Assembly: GCA_001556025.1 (NCBI GenBank)
Contig: LSIB01000136.1
Span: 186,001 to 250,000 of the forward strand
Direction of reading: 5' to 3'
DNA length: 64,000 nucleotides
Source: Rhizobiales bacterium CCH3-A5
GTDB taxonomy: Bacteria > Pseudomonadota > Alphaproteobacteria > Rhizobiales > Beijerinckiaceae
The position numbers and the translations under genes were made by a program. The notes under the pieces are model-generated. The model searched no databases. It worked only from the letters and a program-made list of their open reading frames with translations, and was not told the origin of the DNA. This document shows positions 1-8,316 of this stretch, piece after piece (position 1 is the first letter of the stretch; the number at the start of each line of letters is the position of its first letter).

Positions 1-1
1 C

Positions 2-463
2 GGGGTCATCGTGACGCTGGCCCCGTCGGGCGCCAGCCTCTCGATGCCGGCGCTGGTCGCGCTGCTCGGCAGCGTGCTCTTCGCCGTGCTGATGATCGCC
101 GGACGCTATCTGCGCGGCACGCCTGACGTCACGCTGGTCGGCTGGCAGACATTCGGCACGCTCCTGCTTGGTCTGGGCCTGATCCCGTTTGGCTGGGTCA
201 CGCCGACGCCGCTCGATTTCGGCCTGCTGGCGCTCCTCGGCATCGTCGCGATGGTGGCGCATCTATGCGTCACCCGCTCGCTCAAGCTCGCCGAGGCCTC
301 CGTCGTCGTGCCTTATCAGTATACGCTGATCGTCTGGGCGCTGGTCTTCGGCTGGCTCGTCTTCAACGACTGGCCGACGCCGCAGATGCTGGCCGGCGCG
401 GGGCTTATCGTGGCGGCCGGGCTGGCGCTGATCGTGATGGAGCGGCGGGCCGGCAAGCCCTGA
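2..463 (+). CDS. DMT/EamA-family transporter, C-terminal part (cut by window start)
   Basis: The reading frame is open from the first bases of the window, so the N-terminus lies outside. The visible ~153 residues hold about five hydrophobic helices and match the second EamA repeat of a drug/metabolite transporter, including the repeat-typical stretch SLKLAEASVVVPYQYT (the 'A..A..V.P' signature) and a final helix followed by a basic tail RRAGKP. Members are inner-membrane exporters or importers of small metabolites; the substrate cannot be told from the sequence. The gene to its right is 130 bp away and unrelated. Confidence 0.8.
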   Translation, partial: GVIVTLAPSGASLSMPALVALLGSVLFAVLMIAGRYLRGTPDVTLVGWQTFGTLLLGLGLIPFGWVTPTPLDFGLLALLGIVAMVAHLCVTRSLKLAEASVVVPYQYTLIVWALVFGWLVFNDWPTPQMLAGAGLIVAAGLALIVMERRAGKP

Positions 464-596
464 CGCGATCGGCGGGAAGGCTGAAATGCAACAGAGCTCG
501 CCCGCCTTCGCGCGCGACGCGAGGCAACCTTGACCCCGACTCCCCGGCCAGCCATCGTGCAGAAATCATTCGCCGATCCCGCACGAGGCTTTTCCC

Positions 597-1076
597 ATGC
601 GCCGCGCTCTGCTGCGAACCGCCCTCCTCGCTCTCGCCGGCCTGGGCCTGGCCGCGCCCGCCGAGGCGGATCACCGCCGTGAGGTCTATTCGGCCCGACA
701 GGTCCACCCTGCCGACCGGGCCGAGAACCGCATCATCCCGATGTACGGCAATCTGCCAGCCTGCGAGGATCCGGCCGTGCTGGGCGAGATCACGAGCTGG
801 TTCAACTCGCGGGAGGCCAAGTTCTGGGGGCCGCTGCAGGCGGTCGCCTATGACAAGGTGCGGCCCATCGGCTTCCGTCCGCTCGGCGACGACTTCATTC
901 CGCGCCGCTTCTGCACCGCACGCATGGCGCTGAACGACGGCACGATCCACCGCGTCGACTATTCGGTGCGCGAGAATCTCGGCCTGTTCGGGCTGACATG
1001 GAACGTCAACTGGTGCGTCTCGGGCCTCGATCGCCACCGCACCTATGCGCCCGACTGCAAGATGGCGCGGCCCTGA
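597..1076 (+). CDS. Secreted protein of unknown function, 159 aa
   Basis: A clear signal peptide (basic MRR, hydrophobic alanine/leucine core, cleavage near AEA-D at about residue 24) precedes a ~135-residue mature domain. It has three cysteines (in PACEDP, CTAR and NWCVSG/PDCK) that could form disulfides in the periplasm. I recognise no catalytic motif. The C-terminal part (VDYSVRENLGLFGLTWNVNWCVSGLDRHRTYAPDCKMARP region) resembles small conserved secreted proteins of Hyphomicrobiales, but this is only an impression. The next gene, RNase T2, begins about 10 bp after the stop, so the two are probably co-transcribed. Confidence 0.72.
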   Translation: MRRALLRTALLALAGLGLAAPAEADHRREVYSARQVHPADRAENRIIPMYGNLPACEDPAVLGEITSWFNSREAKFWGPLQAVAYDKVRPIGFRPLGDDFIPRRFCTARMALNDGTIHRVDYSVRENLGLFGLTWNVNWCVSGLDRHRTYAPDCKMARP

Positions 1077-1086
1077 GCCGTCGGCC

Positions 1087-1752
1087 GTGACCGCATTCGC
1101 ACGAACGCTCTGGCTTCTCGCCGCGATGTGCTGCGCCGGCACGGCCGACGCCCAGCGCAACGAAAGCGGCGGCGCGCCTGGTGAATTCGACTTCTATGTG
1201 CTGGCCCTGTCCTGGTCGCCGGGGTTCTGCGAGCTCGATGGCGGGCGCGAACGCAACCGCGAGCAATGCGGCGAGGGCGCCAATCTGCGCTTCGTCGTGC
1301 ATGGTCTGTGGCCGCAGAACGAGCGCGGCTACCCCTCCGATTGCGGCCCCGCCGGGCGCACGCCCTCCCGGATCGCCATGGAGCAGGCTCAGGGGCTGTT
1401 CCCCAGCGAAGGCCTCGCCCGCCATCAATGGCGCAAGCATGGCACCTGCTCGGGGTCGAGCCCGAGCGACTATTTCGCCGACACCCGCCGCGCCCGCGAA
1501 AAGATCGTCGTGCCGCCGCAACTTGCAGGCGTCGAGCGCGACCAGAACTGGACCGCGATCGACCTGGAGCGCGCATTCGTCGCCGCCAACCCGGGCCTGC
1601 GCACCGACATGATGTCGGTCGCCTGCCGGCGCGGCGTGCTGCAGGAGGTGCGGATCTGCTTCACGAAGGACCTTCGCAATTTCCGGACCTGCGAGGAAGT
1701 CGACCGCTCCGGCTGCCGCACGCGCGACATCACCGTGAACGCGCCACGCTGA
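1087..1752 (+). CDS. Ribonuclease T2 family protein, secreted
   Basis: T2 ribonucleases cut single-stranded RNA through 2',3'-cyclic phosphates in the periplasm or outside the cell. Both active-site segments are present: CAS I as VVHGLWPQ (His about residue 72) and CAS II as HQWRKHGTC (His about 113 and 118), after the family's opening FDFYVLALSWSPGFC. I chose the GTG at 1087: it gives a clean 20-odd residue signal peptide (TAFARTLWLLAAMCCAG) and starts 10 bp after the preceding stop. An upstream in-frame ATG at 1045 would overlap the previous gene and add a polar leader. Length (221 aa) fits the family. It likely scavenges phosphate or nucleotides from external RNA. Confidence 0.9.
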   Translation: MTAFARTLWLLAAMCCAGTADAQRNESGGAPGEFDFYVLALSWSPGFCELDGGRERNREQCGEGANLRFVVHGLWPQNERGYPSDCGPAGRTPSRIAMEQAQGLFPSEGLARHQWRKHGTCSGSSPSDYFADTRRAREKIVVPPQLAGVERDQNWTAIDLERAFVAANPGLRTDMMSVACRRGVLQEVRICFTKDLRNFRTCEEVDRSGCRTRDITVNAPR

Positions 1753-1783
1753 CAGCAGTCTTCATCCCGCGTAAGAGCGGGCT

Positions 1784-2635
1784 ATGAACTACCGCCACGG
1801 CTTCCATGCCGGAAACTTCGCCGACGTCCTGAAGCATGTCGTGTTGACGCGCATCCTGGCGCATCTCAACGCCAAGGATGCACCCTACCGTATCGTGGAT
1901 ACGCATGCCGGCGCGGGGCGTTACGATCTCGGCTCGGAAGAGGCGTTGCGGACCCATGAGTGGAAGGACGGCGTCGCGCGCATCGACCGCTCGCCGCTGG
2001 CGCCTGCCGTCGAGATCATTCTGAAACCGTGGCGCGACGCGTTGTCGGGCGCACGCGCATTGTTCGGGCCAGACGCCTATCCCGGCTCGCCCTGGCTCTG
2101 CCGACAGGCGATGCGCGCGGACGACCGGCTGATCGCCGCCGAGCTTCACCCGCAGACGCACAAAAAACTCGCCGCCGTGCTCGGGCGCGATACGCGCTGC
2201 AAGGCGCTGGCGATCGACGGCTGGAACGCGCTGCGCGGCAATGTCCCACCCAAGGAGCGGCGTGGGCTGGTGCTGATCGACCCGCCCTTCGAGGAGAAGG
2301 ACGAATTCGCCACGCTGCAGGCCGAATTCATCGCCGCCCACCGCAAATGGCCGACCGGCATCTATGCGCTCTGGTATCCGGTCAAGGATCGCCGTGCGGT
2401 CGAGAACCTGCTGTCTGCGATCATGGCGGCGGGAATCGGCAAGCTGCTGCGGCTGGAGATCGACGTCGACCGTCCGGAAGCCGCCGGCGGGCTGAGCGCC
2501 ACCGGCCTGCTCGTGGTCAACCCGCCCTGGACGCTTGCCGATGAGGCCCGCATCCTGCTGCCGGCCCTGACGGAACGCCTCGCACAGGGGCCGCGCCCAC
2601 GCTACCTTTGCGAGCCGATCCGTCCGGATGGCTGA
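1784..2635 (+). CDS. rlmJ: 23S rRNA (adenine-N6)-methyltransferase RlmJ
   Basis: The protein methylates A2030 (E. coli numbering) of 23S rRNA using S-adenosylmethionine. The start MNYRHGFHAGNFADVLKH is the hallmark of the family, the SAM-binding region contains DTHAGAGRYDL (around residue 40), and the catalytic N6-methyltransferase motif is DPPF at residue 166 followed by EEKDEF. The length of 283 aa is normal. It stands 31 bp after the RNase T2 gene and is followed on the same strand by a GST gene. Confidence 0.95.
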   Translation: MNYRHGFHAGNFADVLKHVVLTRILAHLNAKDAPYRIVDTHAGAGRYDLGSEEALRTHEWKDGVARIDRSPLAPAVEIILKPWRDALSGARALFGPDAYPGSPWLCRQAMRADDRLIAAELHPQTHKKLAAVLGRDTRCKALAIDGWNALRGNVPPKERRGLVLIDPPFEEKDEFATLQAEFIAAHRKWPTGIYALWYPVKDRRAVENLLSAIMAAGIGKLLRLEIDVDRPEAAGGLSATGLLVVNPPWTLADEARILLPALTERLAQGPRPRYLCEPIRPDG

Positions 2636-2682
2636 CGCCATCCTGCTTTCGCTCATCCTCACAACTCAAGGTGCCAACGCCG

Positions 2683-3288
2683 ATGCTGATCCTGCGCTCC
2701 TCCCCCGCCTCGCCCTTCGGCCGCAAGGTCAAGATCGCCGCGGCCGTGCTCGGCCTGAGCGACAAGATCGAGATCGTCGCTGCCGACACCAACGACGCGG
2801 CTGAGCCGCTGCGGCAGCAGAACCCGCTCGGCAAGATCCCAACGCTGGTTCTGAAGGACGGCACGACGCTGTTCGATTCGCGCGTGATCGTCGAATATCT
2901 CGACCATCTGGCCGGCGGCGGACGGATTTTTCCTACGGGCGAGGCCCGCTTTGGCCAGCTCCGGCTGATGGCGCTGGCAGACGGGCTCTGCGACGCCGCG
3001 CTGCTGCAGGTCTACGAGGTCCGCTTCCGGCCGGAAGCGAACCGCGATTCGGCCTGGGTCGCAAACCAGGCCGGAAAAGTCTCGCGGGCGCTGACCGCGC
3101 TGGAAATCTCGCCGCCATCGATCAGCGACACGCCGCAGATCGGCGAAATCGCGCTCGCCTGCGCGCTCGGCTATCTCGACCTGCGCTTCGAGGGCAAATG
3201 GCGGGCGGACCATCCCGCGCTCGTCGCCTGGCTCGACGCATTCGCGGCAAAGGTACCAGCCTTCGAGGCGACGCGCTTCAAGGGGTGA
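2683..3288 (+). CDS. Glutathione S-transferase family protein
   Basis: The N-terminal thioredoxin-fold domain (about residues 1-80) has SPASPFGRKVKIAA at the glutathione-contacting start, the cis-proline region GKIPTLVL and the glutathione gamma-glutamyl site DSRVIVEYLD. A helical C-terminal domain follows. I use the ATG at 2683 because it places the fold at residue 1; the frame extends upstream over the end of rlmJ without adding recognisable sequence. A GTG at 2671 is an alternative. The substrate is unknown; members act in detoxification or stress. Confidence 0.88.
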   Translation: MLILRSSPASPFGRKVKIAAAVLGLSDKIEIVAADTNDAAEPLRQQNPLGKIPTLVLKDGTTLFDSRVIVEYLDHLAGGGRIFPTGEARFGQLRLMALADGLCDAALLQVYEVRFRPEANRDSAWVANQAGKVSRALTALEISPPSISDTPQIGEIALACALGYLDLRFEGKWRADHPALVAWLDAFAAKVPAFEATRFKG

Positions 3289-3316
3289 TACGCCTGGTAC
3301 CTCTCACACAACGAAA

Positions 3317-3342
3317 AACCCGGTGGCCGAAGCCACCGGGTT
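3317..3342 (-). terminator. Intrinsic terminator of the outer-membrane protein gene
   Basis: An 11-bp perfect stem closes on a four-base TTCG loop when read on the minus strand, and is followed by five T (3318 down to 3314). It sits 28 bp beyond the stop of the porin-like gene at 3370. The UUCG tetraloop plus U-run is a strong terminator signature. Confidence 0.88.
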
Positions 3343-3369
3343 CGCAACATCCCCGAATGGGATATTGAA

Positions 3370-4056
3370 TCAGAACCTGTAGTTCAGGCCGGCACGGACG
3401 ACCGAGAACTTGGTGTCGACATTCGAGGTGAACGTGCCACCCGGAACCGTGAACGACTCCTTGTCGAGATCGACGTAGAGATACTCGATCTTGGCCGAGA
3501 GGTTGTTGGTGAAGGCGTATTCCAGGCCGGCACCGACCGTGTAGCCGTACTGCGTGTTGTCGTCGCGGAAGGCGAAGCCCGGGCCCGTGACGCTGTTCTT
3601 CACGTTGCCATAGGCGAAACCACCGGTGACGTAGGGCAGGAACCGATCGAACGAATAGCCGACGCGGCCGCGGACGGTTCCGAACCAGTTGAGTTCGTTC
3701 GAGGCGGTGACGGTGCCGGCAAGGTTACGCGCGGTCGCCTTCAGGTCGGCGCCCTGGAAGTCGGCCTCGATGCCGAAGACGAGCTGGCCGACCTGGTAGT
3801 TGTAGCCGATCTGGCCGCCGCCCACGAACCCGTCCGGATCGGAGAAGGGGTTCACGATGCCGAGATTGGTCGAGTCGATCTGGCCCCAGGCGTAGCCGGC
3901 ATTGGCGCCGACGTAGAAACCGGTCCAGGTGAAGATCGGGGCATAAGCGATCGGGGCCGCGACCGGGCCCTTCCGGGACGGCAGATCGGCAGCAGTGGCG
4001 GCGCCGGCGGCGACGAGACCGAGCGCAGCAACGCTCGCAAGCAGATACTTCTTCAT
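3370..4056 (-). CDS. Outer-membrane beta-barrel protein, Omp25/Omp31 type
   Basis: The 228-aa product begins with a signal peptide (MKKYLLASVAALGLVAAGAA, cleavage after ATAA) and then the ADLPSRKGPVAAP segment typical of the Hyphomicrobiales Omp25/31 family. TGFYVGANAGYAWG, amphipathic strands, and a terminal phenylalanine (AGLNYRF) complete an eight-stranded barrel. The start at 4056 is fixed by a strong ribosome site (AAGGAG, about 7 bases upstream); the longer frame has no such signal. Abundant surface protein is the likely role. It has its own promoter and terminator, so it is monocistronic. Confidence 0.93.
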   Translation of the reverse strand: MKKYLLASVAALGLVAAGAATAADLPSRKGPVAAPIAYAPIFTWTGFYVGANAGYAWGQIDSTNLGIVNPFSDPDGFVGGGQIGYNYQVGQLVFGIEADFQGADLKATARNLAGTVTASNELNWFGTVRGRVGYSFDRFLPYVTGGFAYGNVKNSVTGPGFAFRDDNTQYGYTVGAGLEYAFTNNLSAKIEYLYVDLDKESFTVPGGTFTSNVDTKFSVVRAGLNYRF

Positions 4057-4118
4057 GGGAAACTCCTTAGTCGTCGCTGACACCGGTTTGCGGCCGGCGG
4101 TGGATGTCGATGAGGCTG

Positions 4119-4146
4119 ATATAAGAGCAGCCCCGCTCTTTGTCTG
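4119..4146 (-). promoter_or_regulatory. Probable sigma-70 promoter of the porin-like gene
   Basis: On the minus strand a -35-like CAGACA (4146-4141) and a -10-like TTATAT (4124-4119) are separated by 16 bp and lie 63-90 bp upstream of the start codon at 4056. It lies between the gene and the IS element, so the insertion has left it intact. Assignment is by eye. Confidence 0.45.
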
Positions 4147-4241
4147 TTGCGTTAGAAGCACATCTGCCATGCGGACCACGGCGGAAATGCGGCACGAATT
4201 GGGATGACTGTGGCGAAATGATTGAGTTGGATTAATGATTG

Positions 4242-5014
4242 CTAGGCCGTCGACTCATTACGGCGTAGCCAGATTCTGACGCATGCGAGCTTGAGGGTTG
4301 CGAGGAAGTTCTCGGCGAGCTTGTCGTAGCGGGTGGCGATACGGCGGAACTGTTTGATCTTGTTGAAGAAGCGCTCGATCAGGTTCCTGTCCCTGTAGAG
4401 ATGCCTGCTGAAGCAGATCGGGTCCTTCCGATTGCTCTTGGGCGGGATGTTGGCCCAGGCTCCGCGTCCGCCGACGAGCGCGCGCAAGGCGTTGGCGTCG
4501 TAGCCCTTGTCGGCCATCAGCATCGCGCCGGGAGAGAGATGGCCGATCAGGTCGGCGGCGCTGGCGATGTCGCTGGCTTGCCCCGCTGTCAGCTTGAGCT
4601 GGATCGGGCGCCCCTGCGCATCGACGAGGGCATGGATTTTGGTGGTGAGCCCGCCGCGCGAGCGACCGAGACAACGATCTCGACCCCCCTTTTTCCGGTC
4701 GCACCCTGTTGGTGGACCCGCACGACCGAGGTGTCGATCATCTGGACGTTGCCGTCGTAAGCCTTTGTGATCGCGTCCATCAGGCGATCCCAGACGCCGG
4801 CTTTGCGCCAGCGGTTGAAGCGATTGTAGATCGTCGTCGGCGGCCCGTAACGCGCCGGCACATCCGCCCAGGGCGCGCCCGAGCGAAGCACCCAGAAGAT
4901 CCCGTTCAGGACCCGGCGGTCATCGACACGCGGAACGCCGCGCGGCTTGTTGGGAAGACGCGGCTCGATCGCCGCCCATTCGAAATCGCTGAGTTCGTAG
5001 CGTCCCATCGCCAA
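4242..5014 (-). CDS. IS5-family transposase made by -1 frameshift (two overlapping frames)
   Basis: Frame A starts at 5014 (MAMGRYELSDFEWAAIEPRL) and includes the first catalytic aspartate in VQMIDTSVVRVH. At 4684-4694 the minus strand reads five A then six G; a -1 slip here continues as GRSRGGLTTKIHALVDAQG, the canonical middle of the family. The second Asp (MLMADKGYDAN) and Glu (NLIERFFNKIK) follow, completing the DDE triad. Without slipping, frame A ends at 4589 as a truncated protein. The fused product is about 257 aa. The stop codon TAG is completed by the duplicated TA of the target site plus one flanking base. Confidence 0.88.
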
Positions 5015-5090
5015 GCTCCTCTTTCGGAGCTTGAATCACGAAATCGCCGCCGCTGGAACCAGCCTGAAGCGCTTATGGGTTTACGGCCTA
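4243..5090 (-). mobile_element. Insertion sequence of the IS5 family, IS427-type, about 844 bp
   Basis: The element is 4245-5088, flanked by a TA duplication at 4243-4244 and 5089-5090. Its ends are imperfect inverted repeats beginning GGCCGT: GGCCGTcgACtCATtA on the left and GGCCGTaaACcCATaA on the right (read inward). Removing the element and one TA restores CTAA, which fits the YTAR target preference of this family. It carries one transposase in two overlapping frames joined by a -1 shift. Nothing in it looks broken, so it may be active. It lies about 190 bp upstream of the porin-like gene, in the same orientation. Confidence 0.85.
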
Positions 5091-5280
5091 AACGACGCCC
5101 AATGATGAATCGAATACTAAGAAGAGATGGAACCATATCGGGTTCCGGAACATGGAACGCGCGGCGTGTCGTAAGGTTCCCACACGGTTTTCAGACTCTC
5201 CGGAGCCTCCGGCTTGCGAGCCAAACGGCCCCGTGCTTAAGCCGTTCGGCCCTCCGGCCGATTAGCGAGACCAGAAGCGC

Positions 5281-6090
5281 GTGCCGCCTCTTTCGATCTT
5301 CATCATCACGCGCAACGAGGCAGACCGGATTGGCCGCACGATCCAGGCGGTGTCGGGCCTGAGCGACGACATCGTAGTGGTCGATTCGGGCTCCGATGAC
5401 GGCACGCAGGCGATCGCGGCGGGGCTTGGCGCGCGCGTGATCGCGAATGGCTGGCCGGGCTACGGCCCGCAGAAGCGCTTCGCCGAGGACCAGTGCCGTC
5501 ATCCCTGGCTGCTCAATCTCGATGCCGACGAGGTGGTGCCCGACGACCTCGCCGCCGAGATCGCCGCCCTGTTCGCGGCAGGCGAGCCTGCGGCCGACGC
5601 CTATCGCCTTCGTATCGCCGAGATTTTTCCCGGCGAGCCTGCGCCGCACCGCTTTGCCTATGCGCTGACGCCGGTCAGGCTCTACCGCAAGGACAAGGGC
5701 CGCTACTCGCCCTCGCCGGTGCATGACCGCGTCGATCTCGCGCCCGCCGCCCGCGTCGCAAGGCTGAAGAGCACGGTCCATCATTACTCAGTCCGCTCGC
5801 TCGGCGAGCAGATGGACAAGCTCAATGCCTATAGCGACGCGCAGGCCGACGACCTCGACCAGCGCGGCGCGACGCTGTCGGTTTTCAGGCTCGCCGCAGA
5901 ATTCCCAGCCAACTTCATCAAGGCCTATATCGGCCGCCGCCATGCTTTGCGAGGCGTCTATGGCTTCATGACCGCAATGAACTACGCCTTTTACCGCTAT
6001 CTGCGCGTGGCCAAGCACTGGGAGCGGCGGCTGCAGCGGCGCGGTCAACGATCAGATGGAGCCGGGCCTGCGGAGCACCGCGATGACTGA
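5281..6090 (+). CDS. Family 2 glycosyltransferase, LPS-core (WaaE/KdtX) type
   Basis: A GT-A fold enzyme that transfers a sugar from a nucleotide donor, probably to lipopolysaccharide core, at the cytoplasmic face. The N-terminus LSIFIITRNEADRI, the VVDSGSDDGT loop and the DXD-like LNLDADEVV mark the donor site (residues 4-90). The C-terminal part (AEFPANFIKAYIGRRHALRGVYGFMTAMNYAFYRYLR) is the membrane-associating tail common to the WaaE-like group. GTG start at 5281. It overlaps the following SDR gene by 8 bp, so they form an operon. Confidence 0.85.
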   Translation: MPPLSIFIITRNEADRIGRTIQAVSGLSDDIVVVDSGSDDGTQAIAAGLGARVIANGWPGYGPQKRFAEDQCRHPWLLNLDADEVVPDDLAAEIAALFAAGEPAADAYRLRIAEIFPGEPAPHRFAYALTPVRLYRKDKGRYSPSPVHDRVDLAPAARVARLKSTVHHYSVRSLGEQMDKLNAYSDAQADDLDQRGATLSVFRLAAEFPANFIKAYIGRRHALRGVYGFMTAMNYAFYRYLRVAKHWERRLQRRGQRSDGAGPAEHRDD

Positions 6091-6829
6091 GGTCGCGCTT
6101 GTCACGGGCGGCGCTCGCCGGATCGGCGCGGCGATCGTCTCCAGGCTCGCCGAAGCGGGCTATGCGGTCGCGATCCATTGCAGCCAGTCGCGCGAGCAGG
6201 CGCAGGCGCTGGCTGAGACGCTGAACGCACAGGGCGCGGCTTGCGCCGTCGTGTCTGCCGACCTCGCCGACCCCGTCGCCGTCGCGGCGCTGATTCCGGA
6301 AGCGGAAGCCGCGCTCGGGCCGGTGACGCTGCTGGTCAACAACGCCTCCAGCTTCCTGCTCGACGACATCCGCGAGATCGACATCGCGCGCTGGAACCGG
6401 CAGTTCTCGATCAACCTGCGCGCGCCATCGGTGCTGGCCGGCGCGATGGCCAACCGCCTGCCGGAGGGACGCACAGGCGCGATCGTCAACATCATCGACC
6501 AGCGCGTCTGGAAGCTGACCCCGCAATACTACTCCTACACCTTGACCAAGGCGGCCCTGCTGACCGCGACGCAGACCATGGCGCAGGCGCTGGCGCCTCG
6601 CATCCGCGTCAACGCTGTCGGTCCCGGCCCAACCCTGCCGAACCCCCATGACGGGGCCGGCCTGATGGAGGCGGAGGCAGCGGGCACGCTGCTCGGCCGC
6701 AAGGTCGATGCGGCCGAGATTGCCGAAGCGGTGCTCTATCTGGCGCAGGCGCGCTCGGTCACGGGGCAGATGATCGCTGTCGACGCCGGCCAGCATCTCG
6801 GCTGGCGCACGCCCGACATCGTCGGTTGA
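6083..6829 (+). CDS. Short-chain dehydrogenase/reductase, FolM/pteridine-reductase-like
   Basis: A Rossmann-fold NAD(P)H oxidoreductase. The cofactor motif is TGGARRIG near the N-terminus (arginine after the glycines suggests NADPH), NNAS in place of NNAG, and the catalytic pair Y-x3-K as YTLTKAA. The D-x-x-QRVWKLTP segment and the ending GQMIAVDAGQHL resemble dihydromonapterin/pteridine reductases (FolM), but the substrate is not certain. The ATG at 6083 is preferred because it overlaps the glycosyltransferase stop by 8 bp; an upstream ATG at 6056 lies deeper inside that gene. Confidence 0.82.
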   Translation: MTEVALVTGGARRIGAAIVSRLAEAGYAVAIHCSQSREQAQALAETLNAQGAACAVVSADLADPVAVAALIPEAEAALGPVTLLVNNASSFLLDDIREIDIARWNRQFSINLRAPSVLAGAMANRLPEGRTGAIVNIIDQRVWKLTPQYYSYTLTKAALLTATQTMAQALAPRIRVNAVGPGPTLPNPHDGAGLMEAEAAGTLLGRKVDAAEIAEAVLYLAQARSVTGQMIAVDAGQHLGWRTPDIVG

Positions 6830-6835
6830 GCCGGC

Positions 6836-7465
6836 TCAGACCGCCGCGTCGTTGCGGTAGGCCGCGCGCCCGCTCGCAAGCGCGTCCTCGAGCAGGTCGA
6901 GACGATCCTGGCCCCAGAACACCTCGCCATCGAGCACGTAGCTCGGCGCGCCGAAGACGCCGGCTTCGATCGCCTCGTTGATCGTCGCGGCGTAGCGCTC
7001 GACGATCGACTCGCTGCCGGCTGCCTGCAGAAGAGCCGGGCCGTCAAACCCGGCGCGGCCGGCGATTTCCGCGATCAGTTCCGGTCGCGACAAATTCTCG
7101 TCACGCGCCCATACGCCGGCCAGCACATCGCCGACGAAGCCGGCCGGATTGCCGCCCGCCGCATTGATCGCCAGCACGGTGCGGTCGGCGAGGGAAACAT
7201 CGAACGGGAAATGCTTTGGATGAATCACCAGCGGCAGGCTGCGCTTCGCCCGCCAGCGCTGCAGCTCGAAAATACGGTAACGCTGGCGCACCGGATGGCG
7301 CTTGGGCAAGGGCAGGCCGCCGGTCTCGTCGAAGACCATGCGCAGCGGAGTGGGCTTGTAGGAGACGGTGCAGCCATGGCGTTTCGCGGTCTCCACGAAG
7401 GTGGGATGGCCGAGATAGGTCCAGGGCGAGAGCAGGGTGAAGTAGTAGTCGATCTGGCGGGGCAT
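6836..7465 (-). CDS. DsbA-fold protein, 2-hydroxychromene-2-carboxylate isomerase family
   Basis: The family is a thioredoxin-fold, glutathione-dependent isomerase related to kappa GST. IDYYFTLLSPWTYLGHP at the start places a serine where DsbA has its CXXC cysteine, the normal state for this group. RPVAW-like elements are replaced by KRHPVRQRYRIFELQRWRAKR; GVFGAPSYVLDGEVFWGQDRL is the conserved C-terminal substrate/cis-proline region. The start at 7465 (MPRQIDYY) is closer to the fold than the codon at 7480. In this non-aromatic-degradation setting the real substrate is unknown. Confidence 0.85.
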   Translation of the reverse strand: MPRQIDYYFTLLSPWTYLGHPTFVETAKRHGCTVSYKPTPLRMVFDETGGLPLPKRHPVRQRYRIFELQRWRAKRSLPLVIHPKHFPFDVSLADRTVLAINAAGGNPAGFVGDVLAGVWARDENLSRPELIAEIAGRAGFDGPALLQAAGSESIVERYAATINEAIEAGVFGAPSYVLDGEVFWGQDRLDLLEDALASGRAAYRNDAAV

Positions 7466-7529
7466 GAGGACTCTCGTCAAGCTGCGATGCTGCAGCCTAG
7501 CCTGATCGCGCCTGCGGCGTCATGCAGTC

Positions 7530-8294
7530 TCACGCCAACACGATCGCCGAAATCAGCCGGCCGTAATCCGCCTCGCCGCGATGGGTCGTCCGGCGGTAGC
7601 TGAAGAAGCGCCGCTCGTCGCCATAAGTGCAGAGCGCCAGATCGACGAACCGACCGATGCCCGCCTCCTGTGCGCGGAAGGCGATGAAGGCCGGCAGGTC
7701 GAACATCGCGTGCGCCGCCCGTTCCGAGGCTGTGAAGAAGCGCGCGAAGGTCGGATTCTCGCTCTTGAAGCGCTCGACGAATTCCGGTCCGACCTCATAG
7801 GCGGCCGCGCTGATCGTCGGCCCCAGCACCGCCAGAATCCGCTCGCGCCTTGCGCCCAGTCTCTCCATCGCGGTTACGGTCGAGGCGACGATGCCGGAGA
7901 CCGCGCCCTTCCAGCCGGAATGGGCCGCCCCGATCACCCCCGCCTCGCTATCGCAAAGGAGGATCGGCCCGCAATCGGCGCTGGAGGCGCAAAGCGCCAT
8001 TCCCGAGGCTGTCGTGACCATCGCGTCTGCCCTGGGGCGCTCGCCGGGCCAGGGACCGGTGACGACCTCCACATCCGGCGAATGCACCTGATACAGGCTG
8101 ATCAGGTTCGCAGGCTCGACCGCGAGATGGCGGGCCATGCGGGCGCGGTTCTCGGTGATGGCGGCCGGATCGTCGGCTGAGCCCAACCCGCCATTCAGCG
8201 AGGCGTAGATGCCGGTCGAGACGCCACCTTCACGCGTGAAGAAGGCGTGGCGGATGCCGGGCTCGGCGGCAAGATCGGGCGACTCGATGAACAT
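7530..8294 (-). CDS. pgeF: Peptidoglycan editing factor PgeF (laccase-domain, multicopper-fold)
   Basis: The YfiH/DUF152 fold hydrolyses wrongly inserted residues from peptidoglycan precursors in E. coli, and related proteins act on purine nucleosides. Zinc-site residues are visible: H in LYQVHSPDV, C in SSADCGPILL and H in GAAHSGWKGA. REGGVSTGIYASLNGG is the family's N-terminal mark and FFSYRRTTHRGEADYGR the C-terminal one. 254 aa is the usual size. It starts 22 bp after the midA stop, the third gene of the lgt-midA-pgeF run. Confidence 0.92.
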   Translation of the reverse strand: MFIESPDLAAEPGIRHAFFTREGGVSTGIYASLNGGLGSADDPAAITENRARMARHLAVEPANLISLYQVHSPDVEVVTGPWPGERPRADAMVTTASGMALCASSADCGPILLCDSEAGVIGAAHSGWKGAVSGIVASTVTAMERLGARRERILAVLGPTISAAAYEVGPEFVERFKSENPTFARFFTASERAAHAMFDLPAFIAFRAQEAGIGRFVDLALCTYGDERRFFSYRRTTHRGEADYGRLISAIVLA

Positions 8295-8316
8295 GGGGAT
8301 GGTCCGTTTCAGAAAC

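Noticed and set aside
3995..4207. Plus-strand frame of 70 codons over the porin start
   Set aside because: It overlaps the signal peptide, ribosome site and promoter of the porin on the other strand.
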